From an uncultured Bacteroidia bacterium (lineage in GTDB: Bacteria; Bacteroidota; Bacteroidia; Bacteroidales; UBA932), in contig CACYWN010000005.1 in NCBI GenBank assembly GCA_902778105.1, positions 1 through 64,000 on the forward strand: 64,000 bases of DNA. The letters are read 5' to 3'. Positions 9,199 through 17,895 of the stretch are shown piece after piece (position 1 is the first letter of the stretch; each line of letters opens with the position of its first letter). The position numbers and the translations under genes were made by a program. The notes below the pieces were generated by a model. The model was not told the origin of the DNA. It worked only from the letters and a program-made list of their open reading frames with translations, and did no database searches.

Positions 9199-11175
9199 CT
9201 ACTTGAGGACCAGGACCGCTCCTCCGCCGGGAGCCAGGTGGACTTTCCAGACAGCGCCGTGGACGGAAGTTTCCACCTTCCGGTAGTCGCGGGCGGCCCG
9301 ATGGGCGTTGGCTCCGTCGACGAAGGCCTCCCCTTCCACATGCTGGATTCCCAGCGGACTCAAATCCACCGTCAGGTCACGGGCGTCCCAGTTTCCAAGG
9401 GCGCCGATATACCAGGTGGAGCCGCTGCGACGGGCGATCACCACATATTCGGCAATCTTGCCGTCCAGGGCCACCGTCTCATCCCATTCGGTCGGGATGG
9501 AAGCGATGAAATCCGTGCATTCCGGTTCCTGCATATAGTTCGACGGGGAGTCGCAGAGCATCGTGAGCGGTGCATCGAAGATGAGATACTCCGCCAACTG
9601 ATGGCAGCGCGTACCCTGGGACATCGGTTCCGAATTCGACGGATAATAGTTCCTGCGGGTAGCATTGTGCATCGCACCCTGGGTATAGTCAGCAGGACCG
9701 GCGACATAGCGGGTGAAAGGAACCGTGACATCATAGGTTACCTGGTCGACCGCGGAGGTAGACCATTTCATATTCTCCAGGCCATGGATTCCCTCGAAAT
9801 TGAGCACGTTAGGATAGGTGCGCTGGATTCCGGCCGGCTTGAACGCGCCGTGGAAGTCGCAGAGCATCCGGTACTTCGCCGCCGTAGCGGCCGCCTTCTC
9901 GTAGAACTGGACCATCGGCTGGTCGTCCCGGTCCATGAAGTCGATCTTCCAGCCCTTGATGCCCATCTGGGAATAGTGCCGGCAGACCCCTTCCATATCG
10001 CGGTTGAAAGCCCAGTAGCCCGCCCAGAGGATCAGGCCCACGTTCTTCTGTTCGGCATAGCGGCAGAGGGCCGGGAGGTCGATCTCGGGAACGACCTGCA
10101 TCAGGTCCGCCTGCAGGTTCACGGCCCAGCCTTCATCCAGGATGACATACTCGATGCCATGCGCCGAGGCAAAGTCGATATAATACTTGTAGGTTTCGGT
10201 ATTGATGCCGGCCTCGAAGTCCACGCCATACAGGTTCCAGTCATTCCACCAGTCCCAGGCCACCTTGCCCGGCTTCACCCACGACCAGTCGCCAGCCGCG
10301 GCCGGACGGCCCAGACGCCAGGTCATGTCACTCTCCGCGAGTTGCTTGTCCTCCCTGGCGATGATGAGCGTACGCCAGGGGAAAGCCCAGGAGGCAGGAC
10401 CCTTGGCAATGTAGTCTTTCCGGGTGCGGACCAGGCCCTGGAGCATGTTGTGCCCACCCTGCTCCACCTTGTCCGGATACGGGGCATAGACACCCGTAAG
10501 CGTGGTGGAACCATTTCCGTTATACAGGTACATGCCGGGATAGTCCAGCAGATCCGACTCCGTCACGCACACCTTGATCCCGCCTGCGGCCTCCACCGTG
10601 AGCGGAAGGATGGCGAGACGGCCCTTTTCCCACTTGGAAAGCGGATGATGGGAATAGGTACTCTCGAAAGAACTGAAGAACTGCGGTTCGAAGGAGGAAT
10701 TGTCCCGGGCGACATAGGGCACATACAGGTTCCAGTCCTCCGGGAAAGCGAATTCGGCCTGTTCGGCCACCACGACCGTCTCCCCCTTCCTGCCTTTGGC
10801 GACAAAGCGGTAGGCGATGCCGTCGTCATAGGCGCGGAAGATGATGTCATACCGCTTGGCCGACAGGGTGAGTTCGTTGAAATGGTCCCGGACCCGGGCG
10901 CGCTTGAAGTTCTGGACATCGAAGGATTCATCGACGGTGCGGCGGGTAACGCGGAACTTGTCCTTCCCACCGAAAACCGTCCCGTCCTGCAGGGTCATCG
11001 AGATAAATGAGGGTTCCAGGAGGACGATCCCGTTGCAGTCCACCCAATAGGAGACTGCATCCCCGTCGGAGACGGTAACCGTGACGGACCCGTCCGGAGA
11101 AGTGACAACATAATCCTTGGCCTGCAGGAGCAGGCCCAGGGAAAGAAACAGCAAAAGGAAAAGGTTTTTTTTCAT
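9199..11175 (-). CDS. GH97 family alpha-glycosidase, probably a retaining member
   Basis: A 658-residue exported glycoside hydrolase with a clear signal peptide (MKKNLFLLLFLSLGLLL, cut near QAKD). It has the GH97 layout: N-terminal beta-sandwich, central (beta/alpha)8 barrel and C-terminal beta domain. The barrel carries KIDFMDRDDQ; its D412 corresponds to the nucleophile of retaining GH97 enzymes such as BtGH97b (alpha-galactosidase), whereas inverting SusB-type enzymes lack this Asp. E461 in NFEGIHG is the likely acid/base. So retaining alpha-galactosidase-type activity is more likely than SusB-type alpha-glucosidase. It lies 8 bases after tex, at the end of a long regulatory operon rather than in a polysaccharide-utilisation locus, which is unusual. 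Confidence 0.92.
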   Translation of the reverse strand: MKKNLFLLLFLSLGLLLQAKDYVVTSPDGSVTVTVSDGDAVSYWVDCNGIVLLEPSFISMTLQDGTVFGGKDKFRVTRRTVDESFDVQNFKRARVRDHFNELTLSAKRYDIIFRAYDDGIAYRFVAKGRKGETVVVAEQAEFAFPEDWNLYVPYVARDNSSFEPQFFSSFESTYSHHPLSKWEKGRLAILPLTVEAAGGIKVCVTESDLLDYPGMYLYNGNGSTTLTGVYAPYPDKVEQGGHNMLQGLVRTRKDYIAKGPASWAFPWRTLIIAREDKQLAESDMTWRLGRPAAAGDWSWVKPGKVAWDWWNDWNLYGVDFEAGINTETYKYYIDFASAHGIEYVILDEGWAVNLQADLMQVVPEIDLPALCRYAEQKNVGLILWAGYWAFNRDMEGVCRHYSQMGIKGWKIDFMDRDDQPMVQFYEKAAATAAKYRMLCDFHGAFKPAGIQRTYPNVLNFEGIHGLENMKWSTSAVDQVTYDVTVPFTRYVAGPADYTQGAMHNATRRNYYPSNSEPMSQGTRCHQLAEYLIFDAPLTMLCDSPSNYMQEPECTDFIASIPTEWDETVALDGKIAEYVVIARRSGSTWYIGALGNWDARDLTVDLSPLGIQHVEGEAFVDGANAHRAARDYRKVETSVHGAVWKVHLAPGGGAVLVLK

Positions 11176-11183
11176 ATATGTAG

Positions 11184-13322
11184 CTACTTGATGAGTCTCA
11201 GTCCGATACGGTTGCGTTCCAAGTCCACGGACAGGACCTGGACTTTCACGTGCTGGTGCAGTTTAAGCACCTTGGAAGGATCCGCCATGCCCCGAACACC
11301 CATTTGGGAGGCATGAATGAGGCCGTTGTCATGAAGGCCGATGTCCACGAAAGCCCCGAAAGCCGTCAGGTTCGTCACGATACCCGGAAGCTCCATCCCG
11401 ACCTTCAGGTCATCTATCTCATGGATATCGTCGGCAAAGGAGAATTCCTCCGCTTCGGCACGCGGATCACGTCCCGGCTTGGCGAGCTCCTGCAGGATAT
11501 CATTCACGGTAGGAAGGCCGAAATCGCCCTCCACATAGTCCTGGGCATTGATTTTCTTGCACAGTTCCCCGTTTCCCACCAGGTCGCGGGTGGAAACCCG
11601 GAGGTCCGCCGCCATCCGGTCCACGATATGGTAGGCTTCTGGATGCACGGCACTCCCGTCCAGCGGATTCTCCGCCCCCTGGATGCGCAGGAAACCGGCA
11701 CACTGCTGGAAGGCCTTCTCCCCCAGCCGGGGAACTTCCATCAACTGGCCGCGGGATGTATAGCCCCCAACCTTGGAACGGTAAGCAACGATGTTGTCCG
11801 CCAGGGTAGGACCGATGCCGGACACATACTGCAGAAGATAAGGACTGGCCGTATTCAGGTTTACGCCCACGCTGTTCACGCAGCTTTCCACCGTATTGTC
11901 CAGCTGCTCGTGCAGGAGCGTCTGGTCCACGTCATGCTGGTACTGGCCGATACCCAGGGATTTCGGATCGATCTTCACCAGTTCGGCAAGCGGATCCATC
12001 AGCCGGCGGCCGATGGAGACCGCCCCGCGGACCGTCACGTCATATTCCGGGAACTCCTCCCGGGCCACGTCGGAGGCCGAATAGACCGATGCCCCGTCCT
12101 CGCTGACGGAAAAGATGCGGACACTGTCGTCCAGGCCTACCTTTCGGATGAAATCCTCCGTCTCCCGACCGGCCGTTCCGTTGCCGATGGCAATGACCTC
12201 GATCCGGTATTTCTCCACAAGGTCAGCCACTTCCGTGATGGCCTGGACCTTCTTCGCAGCGGGCGGATGCGGGAAAATGACCGTATGGTGCAGCAGATTG
12301 CCATGTTCATCCAGGCAGACCACCTTGCAGCCGGTCCGGAAGCCCGGATCGATGGCCATCGTCCGCTTCTGCCCCACCGGGGCGGCGAGCAGCAGCTGAC
12401 GCAGGTTCTCCCCGAACACGCGGATGGATTCGACATCGGCCTTCTGCTTGGCCTCCTTCAGGACTTCGTTCGAAATCGAAGGCTCCAGCAGACGCTTGTA
12501 GGCATCGTCCACCGCCGCGCGGATCTCCAGGCCGCATTCACGGGAAGGATAACCCTTCTCCTGGCAATAGTCATAGTACATCTTGTTGCCGCACTTCTCT
12601 GGATCGGCATCCAGGGAGAGTTTCAGGAAACCCTCCTTCTCCGCGCGGAGCAAGGCCAGCAGATTGTGGGAAGGAATTTTGGCAATGGGTTGCGAGAAGT
12701 TGAAATAACTCCGGTACTTGCCGGCAGCCGGGTCGGTCTGCGCCGCCCTGGTCGCCTTGGACTGGATGCGCCGTGTCCGGAAGATACCCCGCAGATTCTC
12801 GCGCACGACCGCCGTCTCCGACAGGCGTTCCGCGATGATGTCTCTCGCACCGGCGAGAGCTTCGTCCACGGAAGCGACCTCTCCCTTGACGAACTTCCCG
12901 GCATCAGCCTCGGGATTGCGGGACTTTCCGCTCCAAAGCAGGTCGGCCAGGGGTTCCAATCCCTTGGCCACCGCCACCGTTGCCCGCGTCTTCCGCTTGG
13001 GCCGATAAGGCAGATAAAGGTCTTCGAGCGTACTGGCATTCACGCAATCCTCAATTTCACGCCTGAGTTCCGGTGTCAGCTTTCCCAGTTCCTCGATGGT
13101 CCCCAGGATGGAGACCTTTCGCTTCTCCATCTCCGTGAACACCTCGTTCCAATGCTTGATTTCGGCCACCTCGACATCAGTGAGGCCCCCGGTCCGTTCC
13201 TTCCGATACCGGCTGATGAAGGGGATGGTACACCCCTCCCCGAACAACTCGATACAATTCTCTATTTGCCAGGACTTTACGCCCAGTTCGGAAGCAATGT
13301 GCTTGACGTAGATTTCTTTCAT
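11184..13322 (-). CDS. tex: Tex-like RNA-binding transcription accessory protein
   Basis: A 712-residue cytoplasmic protein of the Tex/YhgF family, which binds nucleic acid and influences transcription in several bacteria; its exact role is unsettled. Domains appear in the usual order: N-terminal helical domain, YqgF/RNase H-like fold from about residue 325 (MAIDPGFRTGCK), helix-hairpin-helix near 490-560 (YVSGIGPTLADNI) and a C-terminal S1 RNA-binding domain from about 640 (PGIVTNLTAFGAFVDIG). Length is slightly short of the E. coli protein but complete. Three bases separate it from the upstream STAS gene and 8 from the downstream GH97 gene. Confidence 0.95.
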   Translation of the reverse strand: MKEIYVKHIASELGVKSWQIENCIELFGEGCTIPFISRYRKERTGGLTDVEVAEIKHWNEVFTEMEKRKVSILGTIEELGKLTPELRREIEDCVNASTLEDLYLPYRPKRKTRATVAVAKGLEPLADLLWSGKSRNPEADAGKFVKGEVASVDEALAGARDIIAERLSETAVVRENLRGIFRTRRIQSKATRAAQTDPAAGKYRSYFNFSQPIAKIPSHNLLALLRAEKEGFLKLSLDADPEKCGNKMYYDYCQEKGYPSRECGLEIRAAVDDAYKRLLEPSISNEVLKEAKQKADVESIRVFGENLRQLLLAAPVGQKRTMAIDPGFRTGCKVVCLDEHGNLLHHTVIFPHPPAAKKVQAITEVADLVEKYRIEVIAIGNGTAGRETEDFIRKVGLDDSVRIFSVSEDGASVYSASDVAREEFPEYDVTVRGAVSIGRRLMDPLAELVKIDPKSLGIGQYQHDVDQTLLHEQLDNTVESCVNSVGVNLNTASPYLLQYVSGIGPTLADNIVAYRSKVGGYTSRGQLMEVPRLGEKAFQQCAGFLRIQGAENPLDGSAVHPEAYHIVDRMAADLRVSTRDLVGNGELCKKINAQDYVEGDFGLPTVNDILQELAKPGRDPRAEAEEFSFADDIHEIDDLKVGMELPGIVTNLTAFGAFVDIGLHDNGLIHASQMGVRGMADPSKVLKLHQHVKVQVLSVDLERNRIGLRLIK

Positions 13323-13325
13323 CCC

Positions 13326-13628
13326 CTACCGGATCTCGAACAACTGGAGGAAGCCGGTCATCATGAAGACCTGGCGGATTTCCGTGGAAAGGCCCTCGAC
13401 GACAACCTTGCCGCCCTTGGCGACGGCGGCCTTGCGGATCGTCAGGAAGATGCGGAGGCCGGAACTGCTGATGTAGGTCATCTCCGAGCAGTCCAGAACG
13501 ATGGTTTTGTCGGCGTTGTCCAACAAGGGCTGCACTTTCTGGGATACCTCGGCAGCAGCCGGCGTATCCAACCGTCCTGTCAACTTCGCGGTCATCGTGC
13601 TCCCGTTTTCAGTAATGAAGATTTCCAT
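13326..13628 (-). CDS. STAS-domain anti-sigma factor antagonist
   Basis: A 100-residue single STAS-domain protein like SpoIIAA/RsbV, which binds an anti-sigma kinase when unphosphorylated. The conserved phosphorylation segment YISSSGLR is at 52-59, with S55/S56 as the candidate target. It is encoded 3 bases after the gene for a PP2C-antisigma fusion protein, its natural partner: the kinase domain would phosphorylate it and the phosphatase domain would reset it. No sigma factor is encoded nearby, so the final target may be elsewhere or may not be a sigma factor. Confidence 0.92.
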   Translation of the reverse strand: MEIFITENGSTMTAKLTGRLDTPAAAEVSQKVQPLLDNADKTIVLDCSEMTYISSSGLRIFLTIRKAAVAKGGKVVVEGLSTEIRQVFMMTGFLQLFEIR

Positions 13629-13631
13629 GCT

Positions 13632-15824
13632 CTATAGTCTTTTAATCATTGATAATACATTCTTGCCGTCCACCCGCTCATAGGTGACGGAATCCATGAT
13701 GCTTCTCACAAGATAAATGCCAAGACCGCCGACAGGACGATCGGTGGCGTCCAGCGTGATGTCAGGCATGTTCGCAGCCGTGGGATCGAAGGGAATACCG
13801 CTGTCCGTCAGGGTGAAATCCAGACGGTCTCCATGAATCACCACATTAAGGTCCACCTGTCCTCCGCTTCCTTCCGGATAGGCATACAGGATGATATTGG
13901 TGACGGCTTCCTCCAGCGCCAGGTTAAGGCTCATGGCATGGGCCTGGTCCATCTTGGTCTCTTTCGCGATACCGCTGATGAAGTCGGCCAGGAGCCGGAT
14001 CTGGGAAATGTCGTTGCGCATGGTCAGATGGCGCTCCGACCGGGAGAACGGATCCGGATTCGTAAACCGGATGTTCAGCATGGTCAGGTCATCGCTGGAA
14101 TCGCGGCCATGGATATGGGACTTAACCTCGTCCGTCATCGATTTGATCAGGTTCCTGGCCTTCTCTCCGCCGAAATGGAGGACCGTCTTCAGCATCCGGT
14201 CCTCGCCAAAGAGGACGTGGTCCACGTTCTCCGCTTCCGTCAGTCCGTCCGTGTAAAGGAAGATGCCGTCGTTGGTAGCCAGGTCAGCCTCCTGCTCCTT
14301 GTAGGAGAATCCCGTCATTACGCCCAGGGGGAGGTTCGGGATGACATCCAGCGGCTCCGCCCGGCCGGCACCCGTCAGGACAGGTGCATTGTGTCCGGCA
14401 TTGCAGTAGCGCATGTGGCCGGACTTGAGATCCAGGATACCCAGGAAGAAAGTGACGAACATGTTGTTCTCGTTCGTCTCGGACATGGAATCGTTCATCG
14501 ACCGGACGATCCGTCGCGGGCTGCTCTCATGGGCCGACACCGACCGGAAAAGGCTGCGGGTGACCGCCATCACGAGCGAAGCGGGAATACCCTTTCCGCT
14601 TACGTCACCGATGCAGAAATAGAGCCTGTCATCGCGGATGAAGAAGTCGTACAGGTCGCCGCCCACCTCTTTGGCGGGGACGATCGCCCCGGCCATATCG
14701 ATATCCTTCGATTCCGGATAGGTCGGAAAGGTCTTCGGGAGCATGGCCATCTGGATGCTCCGGGCAATGTGCAGCTCGCTTTCGATCCGGCTCTTCTTCT
14801 CCGTCACATCCCGCAGGCGGAGATGATTCCTGGCTGCGGCATACAGGATATACAGGAGGAGCAGGATGCCCAGGATCTGAAGGGCGCTGATCAGGATCCT
14901 CACCAGACGGAAATCCCCGTAAATCTCGTCCGACGGGATGATGATCGCCATCGACCATCCGGTCCTTTCCACCGGTGCATAGAAAGCATACAGTTTTTCA
15001 CCGTGGTAGGTGACTTTCTGGTTTCCCCTTTCCCCGGACATCATGGCACGGGCGATATGGTGGATGGCGTCCACGTCTTCGGAGATATTGGCCACAGCCT
15101 CCTGCACCGTATTCTGCATGACCAGCGAAGGAACAGGGCAGACCATGAACTGTCCTTTCCGGCTGATCAGGATACTGAACGCGCCCGGATAGACATCGAT
15201 TCCTCCCACCAGACCGGTCAACCAGTCCAGCGACACATCGGCCGTCAGCACGGCGGCGACCTGCCCCCGGTTGTCGGTGACGGGAACGGAATAGGTGGTC
15301 ATGAACACCTTGCCGCCGCCACTGTCAAAGTAGGGCTCCGACCAATAGCCCTCGCCGAGCTCCAGCGGCTTGACGAACCATTCCTTTTCCAGGTAGTTAT
15401 AAGACTCCGTCCCCAGCTGGGAAGCGATCACCTCGTCATTCTCCCGGTAAGAATACGGCGCGAACATCCGCCCCTTCCCGGGATAATGGTTCTCGACAAA
15501 AGCGACGGCCGACCCTGAGATGAAATCGTTGGTTTCCACGATCCGGCCTGTCAGGAAAGCCAGGGTATCGGGATAGTCCAGGACCTTCCGGACCGCCCAG
15601 ACACTGTTGCTGACCACCGTCTCCACCTGATTCATCACATCGGTGATCCGGAGGCTGGTCGATTCCAGGTGGGCCTCCGCCTGCCGCGTCGCCTCCTCCC
15701 GGATGGTCCGTCGAAGGAGATAATGCTGAACCAGGGATGTCGCCTCCAGCAGGACGATGGCAACGATCACAAGGGCCAGCGCCTGCGCTACCGACTTCCA
15801 GTTCTCATTTCTCAGTTTTCTCAT
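13632..15824 (-). CDS. Membrane sensor: Cache domain, SpoIIE-type PP2C phosphatase and antisigma HATPase in one chain
   Basis: A 730-residue inner-membrane signalling protein. A first membrane helix (about 12-32) and a second (about 318-345) bracket an extracytoplasmic dCache-like ligand-binding region. A coiled linker is followed by a SpoIIE/RsbU PP2C domain from about 375, with the metal-binding motifs VGGDLYDFF, CIGDVSGKG and, near 560, SSDDLTML. The C-terminal 130 residues are an RsbW/SpoIIAB-like HATPase with N-box NLALEEAVTN (about 630) and DSGIPFDP. Phosphatase and opposing kinase are thus fused, leaving the STAS substrate as the neighbour 3 bases downstream. The signal it senses is unknown. 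Confidence 0.92.
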   Translation of the reverse strand: MRKLRNENWKSVAQALALVIVAIVLLEATSLVQHYLLRRTIREEATRQAEAHLESTSLRITDVMNQVETVVSNSVWAVRKVLDYPDTLAFLTGRIVETNDFISGSAVAFVENHYPGKGRMFAPYSYRENDEVIASQLGTESYNYLEKEWFVKPLELGEGYWSEPYFDSGGGKVFMTTYSVPVTDNRGQVAAVLTADVSLDWLTGLVGGIDVYPGAFSILISRKGQFMVCPVPSLVMQNTVQEAVANISEDVDAIHHIARAMMSGERGNQKVTYHGEKLYAFYAPVERTGWSMAIIIPSDEIYGDFRLVRILISALQILGILLLLYILYAAARNHLRLRDVTEKKSRIESELHIARSIQMAMLPKTFPTYPESKDIDMAGAIVPAKEVGGDLYDFFIRDDRLYFCIGDVSGKGIPASLVMAVTRSLFRSVSAHESSPRRIVRSMNDSMSETNENNMFVTFFLGILDLKSGHMRYCNAGHNAPVLTGAGRAEPLDVIPNLPLGVMTGFSYKEQEADLATNDGIFLYTDGLTEAENVDHVLFGEDRMLKTVLHFGGEKARNLIKSMTDEVKSHIHGRDSSDDLTMLNIRFTNPDPFSRSERHLTMRNDISQIRLLADFISGIAKETKMDQAHAMSLNLALEEAVTNIILYAYPEGSGGQVDLNVVIHGDRLDFTLTDSGIPFDPTAANMPDITLDATDRPVGGLGIYLVRSIMDSVTYERVDGKNVLSMIKRL

Positions 15825-15828
15825 ATGG

Positions 15829-16671
15829 TCAGGATTGGAGGATGGATTTCAGGGCTTCCCGGAATGCGGGCATCGGACATCCCGTGTCCCGTTCGATGAT
15901 GAGGGTCTTCAGACCGGCGAAAGGCCGCACCTCCGCCTCGATGTCCCGGAGCGGACAGTCCGTCCCGAAGTAGACGGACGCAAAGGCCTGCCAGAAGCGG
16001 ACGGCCGTCTCCGGCTCCATATGGAAGGCTTCGCGGACGAAAGCGGGATCGCTCAGATAGGCCGTGGAATACACCATTCCGACATCAAAGAGCGGATACC
16101 CGTAACAAAAGTCGCCCAGATCGATGAAATACCGCCGGTCGCCGGAGAAGATGACATTGCCGAACTGGAGATCACCGTGTATCGCGGTATCCGTATCCGG
16201 CGCATCGGAGATGAAACGGGCCAGCAGGTCCTTCTCCACGGAAGAAAAGAAAGGATTATTCCCGAGCTGGCGGAGGTACCGGGCTTTCACACTCTCGAAT
16301 ACGGTCGTGTCCACATGGGTCGCATGCAGTTTCCGGCACATTTCGGCAAACTCCCCGGCATAGCGGTCCACAAGCTCAGGATGGTCACCGACGGCCCGGG
16401 CATAGGAGACCTTGTCCCGGATCCGTCGGAAACGGATGCCGAACCGCTCCCCGTCGGTGACATAATCGCCCGGCTCCGGTGTAGGGATGCCCGCCTCAAA
16501 TACACTACGGGCGATGCGCATCTCGTCCAGCGGCTGCTGCACCTTGCCCGGGTGGTAGAGCTTAAGCATCACATCCGGGTCGGACCGGTGGTTGTAGCTC
16601 TCCCCGTTGGCCCCTTCGCCGGCCCGGACATAGTCGGCCAGGTCGATCCGTATCGCTTTTTCCGTGTTCAT
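15829..16671 (-). CDS. APH-like phosphotransferase (TIGR02172-like)
   Basis: A 280-residue protein with an aminoglycoside phosphotransferase/choline kinase-like fold. The catalytic loop HGDLQFGN (about 165-172) and the metal-binding FIDLGDF are intact, so it is probably a functional small-molecule or protein kinase. It resembles the TIGR02172 group, first noted in Fibrobacter and frequent in anaerobes, whose substrate is unknown; a true antibiotic-resistance role is unlikely. It overlaps the HD-hydrolase gene by 4 bases upstream and lies 4 bases before the PP2C sensor gene, so it belongs to the signalling operon. Confidence 0.82.
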   Translation of the reverse strand: MNTEKAIRIDLADYVRAGEGANGESYNHRSDPDVMLKLYHPGKVQQPLDEMRIARSVFEAGIPTPEPGDYVTDGERFGIRFRRIRDKVSYARAVGDHPELVDRYAGEFAEMCRKLHATHVDTTVFESVKARYLRQLGNNPFFSSVEKDLLARFISDAPDTDTAIHGDLQFGNVIFSGDRRYFIDLGDFCYGYPLFDVGMVYSTAYLSDPAFVREAFHMEPETAVRFWQAFASVYFGTDCPLRDIEAEVRPFAGLKTLIIERDTGCPMPAFREALKSILQS

Positions 16672-17246
16672 GGCTTTGCCTCCGGGAAGATGGAATTAAC
16701 CAGGTAACGGAATTCCTGGAACGCATACGTATCCGACAGCGACGACAACGCCTCAACCAGCGCGTGATAGCGCCAGGAATGGACCGCTTTCTCCTTGACA
16801 TGGAACATCTCCCAGAAAGAGTCGTCCCCCTTTGTCGTATAGTCCCGGGCGATAGCCCGCATATTGGACAGTTTGTCGCCCAGGGCGACGATCTTTTCCT
16901 CCCGGGAGGCGAAGGACAGCCGATTCAGGGATTCCTCCTTGCGGGCCCTCCAATCCGTGAATTCCATCTTCCGGTCGCTTTCCGAATCCACCAGCTGGGC
17001 GACCCGGTCACCGAACCGTTTCTGGATTTCGTCGATGGTGATGTCCGTATCCTCCACCACATCGTGAAGGACGGCGGCGGCGAGGATCTCCTGGTCAGAG
17101 GTCATCGTAGAGACGATGACCATCGCCTCCAGGGGATGGATGATGTACGGGAATCCTTTCCCCCGCCTTTCGGTACCGGCGTGGGCATGGACGGCAAACT
17201 CGATGGCACGGTCCAGAAACTGGGTGTCTAAAGGTCTATTTCCCAC
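16668..17246 (-). CDS. RelA/SpoT-type HD hydrolase (MESH1-like small alarmone hydrolase candidate)
   Basis: A 192-residue single-domain HD protein. H37, H61-D62 and D124 supply the metal ligands, and E65-D66 (HDVVEDT) the catalytic acids, as in ppGpp 3'-pyrophosphohydrolases; GDKLSNM at 123-129 is also typical. No synthetase domain is attached. The start appears to be a GTG at 17246 inside the end of the cytidylate-kinase-like gene (11-base overlap): the next Met is residue 42, which would delete H37. It sits in the same operon as a RelA/SpoT synthetase-domain protein, so the two may form a separate make-and-break pair for an alarmone. Confidence 0.85.
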   Translation of the reverse strand: MGNRPLDTQFLDRAIEFAVHAHAGTERRGKGFPYIIHPLEAMVIVSTMTSDQEILAAAVLHDVVEDTDITIDEIQKRFGDRVAQLVDSESDRKMEFTDWRARKEESLNRLSFASREEKIVALGDKLSNMRAIARDYTTKGDDSFWEMFHVKEKAVHSWRYHALVEALSSLSDTYAFQEFRYLVNSIFPEAKP

Positions 17247-17880
17247 TTTTCTCGATATAAGCCATAATGATTTCGACTGCGTCCTCCTCGGTCAGGGTGT
17301 CCATGTTGAGCACCAGGTCGTAGTTCCGGACATCGTACCGGCTCGCCCCCGTATAATGCTTCACATAGTTTTCCCGCATCTCATCCACTTTCCGGATCGT
17401 CTCGGCAGCCTCCGCCTCGGTCAGGCCCTGCCGGTCCATCACCCGATGGACGCGGTGCTCCGCCGAAGCCCGGAGGCATAGCCGGAGCATGTTCGGATGG
17501 CTCCGCAGCACGTAAAAGCCGGCACGCCCGGCAACGACGCAGGATTCCTCGGCAGCGATATCCCCGAGAATCCGCGTCTCGGCCATATACAGGGCATCCG
17601 GCGTGGCCTCAACCTCCGCCGAATCCAGGCCGTAGCGGTACGGATCCGAACCGGCGGTCCGGGTCAGTTTGTTGCAGAACTCGGACCACCAGCCCTGCTT
17701 CGTCCCTTTCAGTTTCTCGATCGCCTTCTCGTCCAGATCGAACTCTTTCACGAGACGCTGGAGGAGGTATTTGTCATAAAACTTCACACCGAGACGGTCG
17801 GCAAGCAACTGGCCCACCGTACGTCCGCCGGAACCCAGTTCGCGGCTGATGGTGACAAGGAATCGCTCGTTCGTTTTCAT
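17236..17880 (-). CDS. Cytidylate kinase-like family protein
   Basis: A 214-residue P-loop kinase of the cytidylate kinase-like family, distinct from housekeeping Cmk. The N-terminal ISRELGSGGRTVG (P-loop variant, about 11-23) and a later AGRAGFYVL and R/K-rich lid (RASAEHRVHRVMDR) are family hallmarks. The nucleotide or other substrate is unknown. It is 15 bases downstream of the RelA/SpoT-domain gene and overlaps the HD-hydrolase gene by 11 bases, which suggests a role in the nucleotide chemistry of this operon. Confidence 0.85.
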   Translation of the reverse strand: MKTNERFLVTISRELGSGGRTVGQLLADRLGVKFYDKYLLQRLVKEFDLDEKAIEKLKGTKQGWWSEFCNKLTRTAGSDPYRYGLDSAEVEATPDALYMAETRILGDIAAEESCVVAGRAGFYVLRSHPNMLRLCLRASAEHRVHRVMDRQGLTEAEAAETIRKVDEMRENYVKHYTGASRYDVRNYDLVLNMDTLTEEDAVEIIMAYIEKSGK

Positions 17881-17895
17881 ATATCAGTCTATTTT

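Noticed and set aside
9196..11010. Open frame of about 600 codons on the + strand opposite the GH97 gene
   Set aside because: Antisense shadow; its start lies inside the terminator hairpin region.
11250..13637. Open frame of about 795 codons on the + strand opposite tex
   Set aside because: Antisense shadow of tex and the STAS gene; composition typical of reverse-complement coding and no recognisable motif.
15829..16671. Aminoglycoside resistance gene
   Set aside because: Only the general APH fold is shared. The protein resembles a chromosomal family of unknown substrate and sits in a signalling operon without mobile elements.
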